Of a stretch of 43,323 nt of DNA, positions 34,000 through 42,621 are shown one piece after another. Source of the stretch: JARRRD01 sp037381085 (GTDB taxonomy: Bacteria; Nitrospirota; Thermodesulfovibrionia; Thermodesulfovibrionales; UBA6898); the NCBI GenBank assembly GCA_037381085.1, contig JARRRD010000030.1, positions 1-43,323 of the forward strand, given 5' to 3'. Both the position numbers and the translations under genes were made by a program. Each line of letters opens with the position of its first letter. The stretch's first letter is position 1. The notes under the pieces are model-generated. The model was not told the origin of the DNA and did not search any database. It was given only the letters and a program-made list of their open reading frames with translations.

Positions 34000-34275
34000 C
34001 GGTTCCCTGGTCCGGGTTAAATCGGAGGTTCAAGCCACTGGGTAAGGGAGCGGAGTCCGTATGCGGTGTGCAAGCCCTGAAAAGGGAAGCCTTAAGCATA
34101 CGGGGATGCACCCATTTAGGAAAGAGCTCTCGGTGGTTTCCCGCTCTGGGGAATTCGCAAGATTATCCCGGAGCCATACAAGGTCGGCAGACGCCGCAGG
34201 CGGTTCTTGAAGCGCAGCGAACCGTCAGCCGACCGGGTGAAGTTTACCCACGAAAGTATGGTTCCGTATTTTTTT
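34000..34275 (+). ncRNA. candidate structured RNA of unknown class
   Basis: Nested stems on the plus strand: CCGTATGC (34057-34064) with GCATACGG (34096-34103), enclosing CCCT-GAAA-AGGG (34075-34086); GGTCGGC (34182-34188) with GCCGACC (34228-34234), enclosing CGCC/GGCG (34192-34195, 34199-34202) and GTTC/GAAC (34203-34206, 34219-34222); GGGT/ACCC (34235-34249). It ends in AGTATG/CGTATT (34255-34270) and seven T residues (34269-34275), like an intrinsic terminator. The 5' end is not defined; a TATAAG near 33989 is a weak -10. It cannot be a riboswitch for a downstream gene, because the next gene is convergent. I do not recognise a named family. Confidence 0.45.
34255..34275 (+). terminator. 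likely rho-independent terminator of the structured RNA or MBL gene
   Basis: A 6-bp hairpin with two wobble pairs and a GTTC loop, followed by seven T residues. It stops plus-strand transcription before it enters the hom gene from its 3' side. Confidence 0.5.
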
Positions 34276-34305
34276 GGGCTGGTTCGTCGGCTTCTCCGAC
34301 GCGAA

Positions 34306-35604
34306 TCAGGCAGATTCCTTGTCTTCCACCCTTATAAAAACGGTCTTGCCGGCTACATTGGACAACCGGTTGATTTCCTTCACCGCCGTGACCACGTCTC
34401 TTTCCCTCGCCTGATGTGTGAGTACAACGAGGGGGACGGCCCTGCCGATACGCCTGCCCTTCTGGATAACCGATGCGATACTTATGTTATGCTTTCCGAG
34501 AATGCCCGAAATCTTTGAAAGGACGCCCGGCTTATCGATAGCCGAAAACCTGAAATAATACATCGTTCGGACATCGTCCATCTTCATCCGACTTCCGGCC
34601 TTCCTTGAGACGGCAGGCATAAAAAGGCCCTTTCCTGCGCCGAGTACAATCCCCTTTGCGATATCGACGATGTCGCTGACGACGGCGCTTCCCGTAGGCA
34701 TGTCACCGGCGCCACGGCCGTAATAAAGAGTCGCTCCCACGGCATCTCCCTCGACATAAACCGCATTAAAGACCCCGTCCACCTTCGAAATAAGATTTCC
34801 TTCCGGGATCATTGTAGGGTGCACCCTCAGTTCCACTTTCCCGTCTATCTCCTTCGTAATGGCCAGGAGTTTCAGTTTATATCCGAGTTCGCGCGCAAAT
34901 TCTATGTCCATGGGCGATATCCACGATATCCCTTCCCTGTATATGTCCCTGATACTGAACCTCGCCCCGTATGAAAGGGAAGCGAGAATGGCGAGCTTGT
35001 GTGCGGAATCGGTCCCGTCGATGTCGTAAGCAGGATTCGCCTCGGCATATCCAAGCCTCTGGGCCTCGGCAAGTACCTCGTCAAACTCGCGTCTCTCCTC
35101 CGTCATCTTGGTAAGTATGTAATTCGTGGTGCCGTTTATGATCCCGTAAATCGCCTTTATCCGGTTCGCCACAAGGCCCTCCCGGATCACCTTGATGATT
35201 GGTATTCCCCCGGCAACGGAGGCCTCAAATCCTACGCCTACGTTCGCCTTTTCGGCAGCGCCGAATATCTCGGCCCCGTGTGTCGCAAGCAGCGCCTTGT
35301 TAGCGGTAACCACATGCTTTCCGTTCCTTATCGCCCGGAGCACCAATTCCCTGGCAACGGTCGTGCCCCCTATAAGTTCGACAACGATACTGATGTCCGG
35401 GTCGGAGATCAGGGCATCCGCATCGGAGGTAAGGACCCCTTTGGGCAGTTTTATCCCCCTGTCCCGCCTTACGTCGACATCGGCCACCCGTTTAAGGTTA
35501 ATATCTATGCCGACCCTCTCTTTCAGGAGTTCTTTGCTGTCAAGGAGGATCCGCACCGTCCCCGTCCCTACAGTCCCGAAACCGACCACGCCCACGTGGA
35601 TCAT
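34306..35604 (-). CDS. hom: homoserine dehydrogenase
   Basis: A 432-residue NAD(P)-dependent homoserine dehydrogenase, converting aspartate semialdehyde to homoserine for threonine and methionine. GFGTVGTG (8-15) is the nucleotide-binding loop; VVTANKALLATHG and the NYILTKM and DIDGTDSAHKLAILA blocks are catalytic-domain landmarks. A C-terminal ACT domain (about 352-430: YYFRFSAIDKPGVLSKI) allows feedback control, presumably by threonine. The ATG overlaps the aminotransferase stop. It is last in a minus-strand operon. Confidence 0.95.
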   Translation of the reverse strand: MIHVGVVGFGTVGTGTVRILLDSKELLKERVGIDINLKRVADVDVRRDRGIKLPKGVLTSDADALISDPDISIVVELIGGTTVARELVLRAIRNGKHVVTANKALLATHGAEIFGAAEKANVGVGFEASVAGGIPIIKVIREGLVANRIKAIYGIINGTTNYILTKMTEERREFDEVLAEAQRLGYAEANPAYDIDGTDSAHKLAILASLSYGARFSIRDIYREGISWISPMDIEFARELGYKLKLLAITKEIDGKVELRVHPTMIPEGNLISKVDGVFNAVYVEGDAVGATLYYGRGAGDMPTGSAVVSDIVDIAKGIVLGAGKGLFMPAVSRKAGSRMKMDDVRTMYYFRFSAIDKPGVLSKISGILGKHNISIASVIQKGRRIGRAVPLVVLTHQARERDVVTAVKEINRLSNVAGKTVFIRVEDKESA

Positions 35605-36776
35605 CTGTTCAGCACCCTCTTTATTCCGGCAGTCGCCTGCCGTATCCTATGCTCGTTTTCAACCAGTGCGAACCTTACGTAACCGTCTCCGCCTTCTCCG
35701 AAACCGATACCGGGAGACACGGCCACCCCTCCCTTCCTGATAAGAAGCTTGCAGAATTCGAGGGAGCCCATTTTCCTGAACGGCTCCGGTATCTCTGCCC
35801 AGGCGAACATCGTGGCCTTCGGCGGCTCAATGGGCCAACCGGCCTGTTTCAGGCCCTTCACAAGGACGTTCCGCCTCCTTTCGTACACCCTTCTTATCTC
35901 CTCGACGCAGTCCTGCGGGCCCCGCAAGGCTATTATGCTGGCGATCTGTATCGGCTGAAACATGCCATAATCGAGGTAACTCTTGATCTTTATCAGCGCC
36001 CCCACGAGTTCCCTGTTGCCTACGCAGAACCCGACTCTCCAGCCCGCCATGGAATAGCTCTTTGTCAGTGAAAAAAACTCCACCCCGATCTCCTTTGCCC
36101 CCGGGACCTGCAGAAAACTCGGCGCCCTGTAATCGTCGAAGACAAGGTCGGCATAAGCGAGGTCATGGAGAACAATTATGTTGTTTTCCCTGGCAAAATC
36201 CACGACCCTCCTGAAAAAATCGAGGCCCTCCACGACCTGTGTCGTGGGGTTGTGAGGAAAGTTCATGATCAGCATCTTCGGACGGGGCCAGGTCGTCTTG
36301 TACGCCTTTTCCATCTCCCCGAAGAAGTCTATCCCGGGCCCTATCGGAACGGTCCTCACCTCTCCGCCTGCGATAATCGCGCTGTAAGGGTGTATGGGAT
36401 AGGCGGGTGTGGGGGTAAGTACGACGTCTCCCGGACCAACAGTCGCCAATACCAGATGAGACAGCCCCTCCTTGGATCCGATCGAGACCACCGCCTCCGA
36501 TTCAGGATCCAGGTCCACATCATACCGCCTCTTATACCATTCACATATCGCCATCCTCAACTGGGTAATGCCCTTTGAGGCGGAATAACGGTGATTTTTC
36601 GGCTTCCTGGCGGCCTCTGTCAGTTTGTCGACTATATGCCTGGGGGTCGCTCCGTCGGGGTTTCCCATTCCGAGGTCTATAATGTCCTCTCCGCGCCGCC
36701 GCGCCTGCATCTTCAGGTTGTTCACCGTTGCAAAGACGTATGGGGGCAACCTGTTGATCCTGCTGAATTCAAACAT
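35601..36776 (-). CDS. alaC: class I aminotransferase, AlaC-like
   Basis: A 391-residue PLP enzyme. The start FSRINRLPPYVFATVN, LGMGNPDGATP, MNFPHNPTTQ, and SLTKSYSMAGWRVGF with the PLP lysine K239 match glutamate-pyruvate transaminase AlaC and relatives. It could make alanine or act in lysine or methionine metabolism; overlap with hom by 4 bases suggests the aspartate family. Its ATG has GGAGG upstream, and it follows lipA by 6 bases. Confidence 0.88.
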   Translation of the reverse strand: MFEFSRINRLPPYVFATVNNLKMQARRRGEDIIDLGMGNPDGATPRHIVDKLTEAARKPKNHRYSASKGITQLRMAICEWYKRRYDVDLDPESEAVVSIGSKEGLSHLVLATVGPGDVVLTPTPAYPIHPYSAIIAGGEVRTVPIGPGIDFFGEMEKAYKTTWPRPKMLIMNFPHNPTTQVVEGLDFFRRVVDFARENNIIVLHDLAYADLVFDDYRAPSFLQVPGAKEIGVEFFSLTKSYSMAGWRVGFCVGNRELVGALIKIKSYLDYGMFQPIQIASIIALRGPQDCVEEIRRVYERRRNVLVKGLKQAGWPIEPPKATMFAWAEIPEPFRKMGSLEFCKLLIRKGGVAVSPGIGFGEGGDGYVRFALVENEHRIRQATAGIKRVLNR

Positions 36777-36782
36777 GGATGA

Positions 36783-37649
36783 TCACTCCTCCTTCGTTGC
36801 GCCGCCCGGCACGGCATCGTACATTTCGGCCGCGTTCATAGAGCTCCTTACAAGAGGACCGGATGCCACATACCGGAAGCCCATACCGAGTGCCTTCAGC
36901 CTTAATTCTTCAAATATCTCCGGCCGGATGTATTCTACCACAGGAAGGTTGTTCCTTGAGGGCCTGAGGTACTGCCCTATTGTAATAAAATCGCAGCCGC
37001 TTTGTCTCAGTTCTTCCAGCAGCCCTGTAACCTCTTCCAAGCGCTCTCCCAGGCCAAGCATGAAGCCGGACTTGATGTAAACATCAGGTGCAATACTTTT
37101 AGCCAGCCTCAGGACATTCAAAGAACGCCGGTAGTCGGCCTGAGGTCTCACTGCCCGATAGAGTCTCGGCACCGTCTCAACGTTATGGTTAAAGACTTCC
37201 GGGCGGGCATCCAGAACTGTATTCAGTGCTTCCACGTCCCCCCTGAAGTCCGGTGTAAGCACTTCGATCCCTGATGAGGGAAGACGCCTCCTCACCGCCC
37301 TGATCGTCGATGCAAAATGGCCCGCACCGCCATCAGGGAGGTCGTCGCGCGTAACAGATGTGATGACCACATACCTCAGGTCCATTTCCGCAGCGGCCCC
37401 GGCCACGTTTTCAGGCTCATCTTTATCAACCGGACCGGGCAGCGAAGATGTAACAGAGCAGAAGCCGCAGTTCCTCGTGCAGCGGGAGCCCAGGATCATG
37501 AAGGCGGCCGTCGGCCGTGAGAAACACTCGCTTCGGTTCGGGCATCTCGCTTCCTCGCAGACCGTGGTCAGCCCATGCCTTCTCAGGAGATATTTAGTAT
37601 AGTGAACATCGGCAAGACCCCTTGTCCTGATCCAGTCCGGAAGTCTCAT
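36783..37649 (-). CDS. lipA: lipoyl synthase
   Basis: A 288-residue radical SAM enzyme inserting two sulfurs into octanoyl groups to make lipoyl cofactors. Auxiliary cluster cysteines C31, C36 and C42 (CEEARCPNRSEC) and radical SAM cysteines C57, C61 and C64 (CTRNCGFC) are all present. SVTRDDLPDGGAGHF and FNHNVETVPRLY are family signatures; the SSMNAAEM segment near the end fits the conserved C-terminal serine. The gene overlaps DUF116 by 4 bases. No lipB or dehydrogenase genes are in the window. Confidence 0.96.
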   Translation of the reverse strand: MRLPDWIRTRGLADVHYTKYLLRRHGLTTVCEEARCPNRSECFSRPTAAFMILGSRCTRNCGFCSVTSSLPGPVDKDEPENVAGAAAEMDLRYVVITSVTRDDLPDGGAGHFASTIRAVRRRLPSSGIEVLTPDFRGDVEALNTVLDARPEVFNHNVETVPRLYRAVRPQADYRRSLNVLRLAKSIAPDVYIKSGFMLGLGERLEEVTGLLEELRQSGCDFITIGQYLRPSRNNLPVVEYIRPEIFEELRLKALGMGFRYVASGPLVRSSMNAAEMYDAVPGGATKEE

Positions 37650-38209
37650 GGTCTTTGACCGGCGCTTCCGCTGAAAAATTCTATCGCCTCTCTGACCTTG
37701 TCAAGGTCCACCTGGGTGTTCAGGCAGGGCCCGAAGGGGCGGTCATTGGGTATGCCGATAATCGGTATGGGGTAAGTATCAACGAGCCCGCTCGACAGGT
37801 CCCTCTCGCAGGCAACGGCAACAATGGCCTCCGGCCTCACGTCCCTGACGATCTTTCTGGCAAGGTTTCCCCCCGTGGCAACGAACAGGCTCAGGCCGTT
37901 CTCCTCGGCAATCCCTATGAAGTCGCTTATCTTGCAGCGGCCGCACCGCTTGCAGTTCTGTATGTTGTGTGTAAGTCTTATGGTGCATTCATCTATCTGC
38001 AGGCAATGAGGAAGCAGCAGCAGTATCCTTTTCATTCCAGGTCCCTCCGCCCGTACGAGTTTGTTATTCAGATCGACTACGGTCCTCTGAAAACTCTCCT
38101 TTTTGCCCCTGAAGAAAGAGCCTGCAAGCATCAGCACGGGGTAAAATACCTTCAGGACGACTCCCCTTGCAAGTCTAACCGCTGTCAAAAACCGCCCCCT
38201 CTCTCGCAC
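37646..38209 (-). CDS. DUF116 protein
   Basis: A 187-residue DUF116 protein. An N-terminal hydrophobic patch (VFYPVLMLAG) may anchor it. The core has LLPHCLQIDEC, NCKRCGRCKISDF, ATGGNLARKIV, VAVACERDLSSGL and GIPNDRPFGPC. Clustered cysteines suggest an Fe-S or metal site, but no function is established. GTG start is supported by GGGGGAG upstream and it overlaps fmt by 35 bases. Members of this family are often found next to def, fmt and rsmB. Confidence 0.88.
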   Translation of the reverse strand: MRERGRFLTAVRLARGVVLKVFYPVLMLAGSFFRGKKESFQRTVVDLNNKLVRAEGPGMKRILLLLPHCLQIDECTIRLTHNIQNCKRCGRCKISDFIGIAEENGLSLFVATGGNLARKIVRDVRPEAIVAVACERDLSSGLVDTYPIPIIGIPNDRPFGPCLNTQVDLDKVREAIEFFSGSAGQRP

Positions 38210-39107
38210 GTCTCCCCCTGATGAATGCCCCCGCCGACATCACCTTTTTCCCCAGAGGTTTCAAGTCGAGGACCTGGAGTATCCCTTTGCCGGTGCAGAC
38301 GGAGACCGCTCCGGCCGAAATCCCCATTACAGCGCCGGGCACACAATCACCGTCCTCCTCCGCCACGGAAGCCTTCACAACAGTGACCCTCTCGTCCTGG
38401 AAACTGCAATATGCTCCCGGCCAGGGATAAGTGCCCCTTATGAAATTGAACAGATCCCGTGCAGGGAGCGACCACTCGATCCTGCCGTCCTGTTTCTTCA
38501 TGGGGGGAGCATAGCTGGGCTCCCCCGACTGGGGGCGAGGCTTTATCGCACCGTTCTTCAACCCCTCGAGGGTCCTGGACAAGAGTGATGCCCCCAGCAC
38601 CGAGAGTCTCTCTCCGAGAGCCATTGCATTTTCTTCCTCGCCGATCTCCGTTTCCTGCTGAAGCAATATGTCCCCTGTATCAAGACCTTCATCCATCAAC
38701 ATCGTGGTAACGCCCGTCTTTTTTTCGCCGTTTATGATAGCCCATTGCAGCGGAGCGGCTCCTCTGTATTTCGGAAGCAGCGACGCATGAACATTGACAC
38801 AGCCCAGGGGCGGCAGTTTCAGGATAGGGGGAGGGACAATCCTGCCGTAAGCGACGACGACAATGACGTCCGGTCTCAGGGATGACAGCTCCCCGGCGAA
38901 TTCCCGGTCCCTGATCGCCGCAGGCTGTATGACCTGCAGCCCTCCGGCCTCCGCCAATTCCTTCACCGGCGGCGGGGACAACCTGCGTCCCCTGCCCCTC
39001 GCCCTGTCCGGCCGGGTGACAACGGCGACAACATCTTGCCCGGCATCAAGGAGGATTTTAAGAGAAGGGACCGCAAAGTCAGGTGTTCCAAAGAAGATCA
39101 CCCGCAT
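38175..39107 (-). CDS. fmt: methionyl-tRNA formyltransferase
   Basis: A 310-residue enzyme formylating initiator methionyl-tRNA. The N-terminal domain starts MRVIFFGTPDFAVPSLK; the signature LLPKYRGAAPLQWAI carries the formyl-transfer loop and continues TGVTTMLMDEGLDTGD. The OB-fold-like C-terminal domain follows. It ends 35 bases inside DUF116 and starts 7 bases after def, the usual gene pair. Confidence 0.96.
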   Translation of the reverse strand: MRVIFFGTPDFAVPSLKILLDAGQDVVAVVTRPDRARGRGRRLSPPPVKELAEAGGLQVIQPAAIRDREFAGELSSLRPDVIVVVAYGRIVPPPILKLPPLGCVNVHASLLPKYRGAAPLQWAIINGEKKTGVTTMLMDEGLDTGDILLQQETEIGEEENAMALGERLSVLGASLLSRTLEGLKNGAIKPRPQSGEPSYAPPMKKQDGRIEWSLPARDLFNFIRGTYPWPGAYCSFQDERVTVVKASVAEEDGDCVPGAVMGISAGAVSVCTGKGILQVLDLKPLGKKVMSAGAFIRGRRAREGAVFDSG

Positions 39108-39114
39108 GTATATA

Positions 39115-39624
39115 TTACTTGCCCCGTTTGCGGGCTTTCTGATAGCGTTTTCTGAAAAATTCCCTCTTTACGGGACTTATCCTGTCGACAAGCAGGATAC
39201 CGTCAAGGTGGTCGATCTCATGTTGGAGCGCAATCGCAAGGAGACCGCCACACTCGATCTCGGTGTCCCTGCCCTCACGGTCCACGGCGCGAACGGCAAC
39301 CTTCTCCGCCCTCTTTACCATTGTGGTATAGTCGGGCAGGCTGAGGCAGCCTTCCTCGAATTCAATCTCCCCCTCCCTGCCGAGGAAAACGGGGTTTATA
39401 AGTACCAGCAGCGGTGCCTTTTCCTCTTTTGTGCTGACATCGATAACCGCAAGCCTTCTGGACACCCCTACCTGAGGAGCGGCCAATCCCACGCCCGGGG
39501 CGGCGTACATCGTCTCAATCATGTTGTCTATGAGGGCCTGCAGTTCCCCGTCGAAGGACGTCACCGGCAACGCCTTCTTCTTCAATACCTTTTCCGGATA
39601 TTTCTTTATCTCCAAAACAGCCAT
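39115..39624 (-). CDS. def: peptide deformylase
   Basis: A 169-residue metalloenzyme removing formyl from new proteins. GVGLAAPQVG (44-53), EGCLS with metal ligand C93, and QHEIDHLDG with H135, catalytic E136 and H139 are complete. The gene opens the operon def-fmt-DUF116-lipA-alaC-hom. There is no clear ribosome site; a TATAAT lies 6 bases upstream of the ATG (39631-39636), so the transcript may be leaderless. Confidence 0.95.
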   Translation of the reverse strand: MAVLEIKKYPEKVLKKKALPVTSFDGELQALIDNMIETMYAAPGVGLAAPQVGVSRRLAVIDVSTKEEKAPLLVLINPVFLGREGEIEFEEGCLSLPDYTTMVKRAEKVAVRAVDREGRDTEIECGGLLAIALQHEIDHLDGILLVDRISPVKREFFRKRYQKARKRGK

Positions 39625-39960
39625 GTATTAATTATAAAATATTTTGGCCGATAAACGGCAGTTACAAATTACGGTGGAGCAATAATATCGAATGAACACA
39701 GATGCCCGTCATTCCCGCAAGCAAAACGCCTGCCGGCAGGCAGGCGTCGGGAATCCTTCTGAAACCGCGGGAAGATTCCGGACGGGCCGGAATGACAACT
39801 CAACTTCTCCATGTGACTTCACCAATCTCGTTCTGACATTAGCAAATAGATTCTCACCCCCGCAACCCCTTGTCAACAAGCTACGGGGCAAGGGAAAGTC
39901 ACTAATCTTCTGAAATTGGCGAACTGACTGAGTTAGAATAACCTATTGGGAACAGACAAG
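39625..39960. other. 336-base divergent gap between def and rsmB
   Basis: No gene seen. It contains a repeat element at 39708-39796 and -10-like boxes close to both flanking starts (39631-39636 minus; 39934-39939 plus). The rest is AT-rich compared with its surroundings. Confidence 0.5.
39708..39796. repeat. inverted-repeat intergenic element with embedded palindrome
   Basis: GTCATTCCCG at the left end (39708-39717) is complementary, with one mismatch, to CCGGAATGAC at the right end (39787-39796). Inside is a perfect 8-bp stem, CGCCTGCC-GGCA-GGCAGGCG (39727-39746), that includes copy 2 of the 17-base repeat also at 21154. Such TCATTCCC-ended elements are common non-coding repeats in bacteria. 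Confidence 0.6.
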
Positions 39961-41274
39961 ATGTTTGCGCCGAACACCCGGCTTTCAGCAATAACCGCTC
40001 TTAATGAGATATTGTCGTCCGACGTAAGGCCGAAACAATCCATTGAAGCACTGGCCGTCTCTTTCGACAGGCGGGACAGGGCGTTTCTTATGGAGCTGGT
40101 ATACGGTGTTCTGAGGCACAGGGACACCCTGGACTGGATGCTCGCTCCTTTTCTCAGGAAGCCCGAAAGGCTCGGCGATTTCACCCGCAACAATCTTAGA
40201 GTCGCAGCATATCAGATACATTTCATGAGGGTGCCCGAATGGGCAGTCGTTCACGAATCGGTGGAGATAGAGAAGAAGCGACCGGGGGGAAAGGTTCCTC
40301 TTGTAAATGCAGTCCTCAGAAATCTGCTCAGGGGGAAGGACGCTCATTCCCTTCCTTTGGAGTTTGATGATCCCGTGACATCCATGTCTGTAAATACTTC
40401 TCACCCGAAATGGCTCGTCAGGAGATGGGTGAAAAGGTTCGGTGAAGAAGATGCGCTCCTTCTCGCACGGGCGGACAATGCCGTCCCGCCGATGATAATC
40501 AGGGCCAATACCCTGAAAACGACAAGAGAAGAACTTCTCGACATACTCGCCCGGAACGGGGTAGAGGCGACGCCGACCGCCTCCTCACCCGACGGGATCA
40601 GGCTGAAGGAAGTCAGGGCCTTCTCCGACCTGTCTTTTTGCGCCGGCCTCTTCGCGGTCCAGGATGAGGCGTCACAGCTTATAACTTATATGCTCGATCC
40701 AAGGCCCGGTGAAAGGATACTGGACGCCTGCGCCGCACCGGGGGGCAAGACCACTCATATCGCGCAGCTCATGGGCGACAGGGGAGAGATCGTCGCGGTG
40801 GAGAAGAACAAGAGGCGCATTGAAACGCTCAGAAGAAATATAGAAAGCCTGGGAATACATTCAGTAAGAATAATCAACGAGGACATCACTGAAGCGGGCG
40901 GCATGGGGACCTTCGACAGGATTCTTCTGGATGCGCCGTGCTCCGCCACCGGTGTCATCAGGCGGCACCCAGACGTCAAATACCGTCTCAGGGCGGGCGA
41001 CCCTGGCGGGTACGGCACAAGGCAGACGGCGCTGCTTCGGTCCGTCTCAAACCTGCTGAAGGTGAATGGGGTCATGGTATATTCGGTATGTTCCATCGAA
41101 CCTGAGGAAGGGGAACATGTGATAAATGATTTCTTGAAGACCGCCGCTGATTTCCGTATTATAGATGCTGTATCTCTTTTGAGGGACTTTAAACAGGAAG
41201 GCTTTTTCAGGACCTATCCTCACAAACATGACATGGACGGTTTTTTTGGGGTGTCACTTTGCAGAAAAAAATGA
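39961..41274 (+). CDS. rsmB: 16S rRNA (cytosine-967-C5)-methyltransferase
   Basis: A 437-residue RsmB/Sun. An N-terminal NusB-like helical domain (about 1-130) is followed by the SAM domain: DACAAPGGKTTHIAQ, DAPCSATGVIRRHPDVK and the catalytic Cys in VYSVCSIEPEEGEHV. It methylates C967 of 16S rRNA. ATG 39961 is taken as the start, where homology begins; an in-frame TTG at 39946 lies 6 bases after TAGAAT and is an alternative. Only a weak GGGA precedes the ATG. It overlaps the PASTA gene by 4 bases (ATGA). Confidence 0.93.
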   Translation: MFAPNTRLSAITALNEILSSDVRPKQSIEALAVSFDRRDRAFLMELVYGVLRHRDTLDWMLAPFLRKPERLGDFTRNNLRVAAYQIHFMRVPEWAVVHESVEIEKKRPGGKVPLVNAVLRNLLRGKDAHSLPLEFDDPVTSMSVNTSHPKWLVRRWVKRFGEEDALLLARADNAVPPMIIRANTLKTTREELLDILARNGVEATPTASSPDGIRLKEVRAFSDLSFCAGLFAVQDEASQLITYMLDPRPGERILDACAAPGGKTTHIAQLMGDRGEIVAVEKNKRRIETLRRNIESLGIHSVRIINEDITEAGGMGTFDRILLDAPCSATGVIRRHPDVKYRLRAGDPGGYGTRQTALLRSVSNLLKVNGVMVYSVCSIEPEEGEHVINDFLKTAADFRIIDAVSLLRDFKQEGFFRTYPHKHDMDGFFGVSLCRKK

Positions 41275-41969
41275 GCAGCATTATCAGGATCCCCCTCCTC
41301 TTCATCGTCTTCGTTCTGCTGGGGCTTGCGTTCGGGTTTGTCACGTTCAAGGTTCTGAGCTTCAGCCGCGCCGTCCGGGTCCCCTCTCTCTACAACATGA
41401 GTCTTCTGGAAGCGGACGAGACGCTTAACAAATCCGGGCTCTACCTGAAGATCGAGGGGGAAGATTATGACCCGAAGATCCAGCCCGGCAGAATACTGCG
41501 TCAGGATATTCCCGCAGGAAATATGGTGAAGGAAAAGAGGTCGATAGGGGTAGTCGTAAGCAAGGGCCCCAGGGTCTATTCCATTCCGTTGATAGTAAAC
41601 ATGCCACTCGGTGACGCAGAAGAGGAGCTCATGGAGAAGGGGCTGAAAATAGGCAAGGTAATAAAGGTCCATTCCGACTCTGTCGGGAAAAACAGGATCG
41701 TGGCGCAGAAACCCGGACCTGATGAGAGACCTACGGGGTCCATTACCGTTATCGTCAGCCTGGGTCCTCCGGATATAGCTTACAGCTGCCCCGATTTCAC
41801 CGGCAAAGACCTTGAAGAGGCCAGGCAGATAGCTCAAAAAATGGGGCTTACGGTGGAGACTACCGGCTCGGGCTCCGTGGTGGCGTCGCAGAAACCGGCG
41901 GCGGGCACCCGGGTGAGAAGCGGAGACAGCCTGCACCTGGAACTCAAAGGGGAAACGGGCAATGGTTGA
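41271..41969 (+). CDS. membrane-anchored PASTA-domain protein
   Basis: A 232-residue protein with an N-terminal TM helix (about residues 5-25) and three PASTA repeats outside the membrane (about 37-103, 104-171, 172-232), the first starting VPSLYNMSLLEADETLNKSG. PASTA domains bind peptidoglycan or muropeptides. No kinase or transpeptidase domain is attached, unlike the typical contexts, so it is a stand-alone PASTA protein. It lies in a coupled set between rsmB and rpe (overlaps of 4 and 8 bases). Role unknown. Confidence 0.88.
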   Translation: MSSIIRIPLLFIVFVLLGLAFGFVTFKVLSFSRAVRVPSLYNMSLLEADETLNKSGLYLKIEGEDYDPKIQPGRILRQDIPAGNMVKEKRSIGVVVSKGPRVYSIPLIVNMPLGDAEEELMEKGLKIGKVIKVHSDSVGKNRIVAQKPGPDERPTGSITVIVSLGPPDIAYSCPDFTGKDLEEARQIAQKMGLTVETTGSGSVVASQKPAAGTRVRSGDSLHLELKGETGNG

Positions 41970-42621
41970 GATCTCGCCGTCCGTTCTTTCAGCCGACTTT
42001 TCGCGCGTGGGGGAGGAGGTAAGGGCTGCGGAAGAAGCGGGCGCCCATATGATTCATATAGACGTCATGGACGGCCATTTCGTTCCGAATATATCCGTCG
42101 GCGGCGTTGTGATTGAATCGATAAGAAAGGTCACGGGGCTTCCCCTTGACGTTCACCTGATGATAGAGGAGCCGGACAGGTATCTGAACGACTTCGTCAA
42201 GGCCGGGGCGGACATACTGACTGTTCACAGCGAAGCATGCCCTCATTTGCACAGGACCATTCAGCGGACGAAAGAGCTCGGCGTCAGGGCGGGCGTCTCC
42301 CTGAACCCCGCGACACCTCTGTGCAACCTCGAAAACATCCTGCACGATGTCGACGTGGTGCTCCTCATGTCAGTAAACCCCGGGTTCGGAGGACAGGACT
42401 TCATCCCGGGCAGCCTGGAAAAGATAAGAGTGCTGAGGAAGATGATTGCTGAAGCGGGATTGCCCGTCCGCATAGAGGTAGACGGCGGCATAAAGCCTGC
42501 CAACGCCAAAACGGTGGCGGATGCGGGGGCCGACATTCTTGTGATGGGATCGGCTTTTTTCAGTTCCGGAAATTACATGGCCACCATGAACAGGCTCAAT
42601 GAACTACTCGGAAACGGATAA
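41962..42621 (+). CDS. rpe: ribulose-phosphate 3-epimerase
   Basis: A 219-residue TIM-barrel enzyme interconverting ribulose-5-phosphate and xylulose-5-phosphate. ISPSVLSADFSRVGEE, HIDVMDGHFVPNISVG, LDVHLMIEEP, VLLMSVNPGFGGQDF and VDGGIKPANAK are all present, with the metal-binding His and Asp residues. It begins 8 bases inside the PASTA gene. Confidence 0.96.
   Translation: MVEISPSVLSADFSRVGEEVRAAEEAGAHMIHIDVMDGHFVPNISVGGVVIESIRKVTGLPLDVHLMIEEPDRYLNDFVKAGADILTVHSEACPHLHRTIQRTKELGVRAGVSLNPATPLCNLENILHDVDVVLLMSVNPGFGGQDFIPGSLEKIRVLRKMIAEAGLPVRIEVDGGIKPANAKTVADAGADILVMGSAFFSSGNYMATMNRLNELLGNG

Larger units (their letters stand above)
33822..34305. other. 484-base gap holding a structured, non-coding region
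   Basis: Lies between the 3' ends of two convergent genes. No plausible protein. A 7-bp stem at 33867-33891 (AAAGGCA with TGCCTTT) follows the MBL gene; a dense cluster of nested stems at 34057-34275 is reported separately. Confidence 0.6.

Noticed and set aside
34021..34045. tRNA-like GGTTCAA motif
   Set aside because: Flanking bases do not form the T-stem, and no anticodon or acceptor arm can be drawn.
34040..34110. Group II intron domain V
   Set aside because: The segment has a similar-looking GTATGCGG run but does not fold as the short 34-base domain V hairpin, and no reverse transcriptase is nearby.
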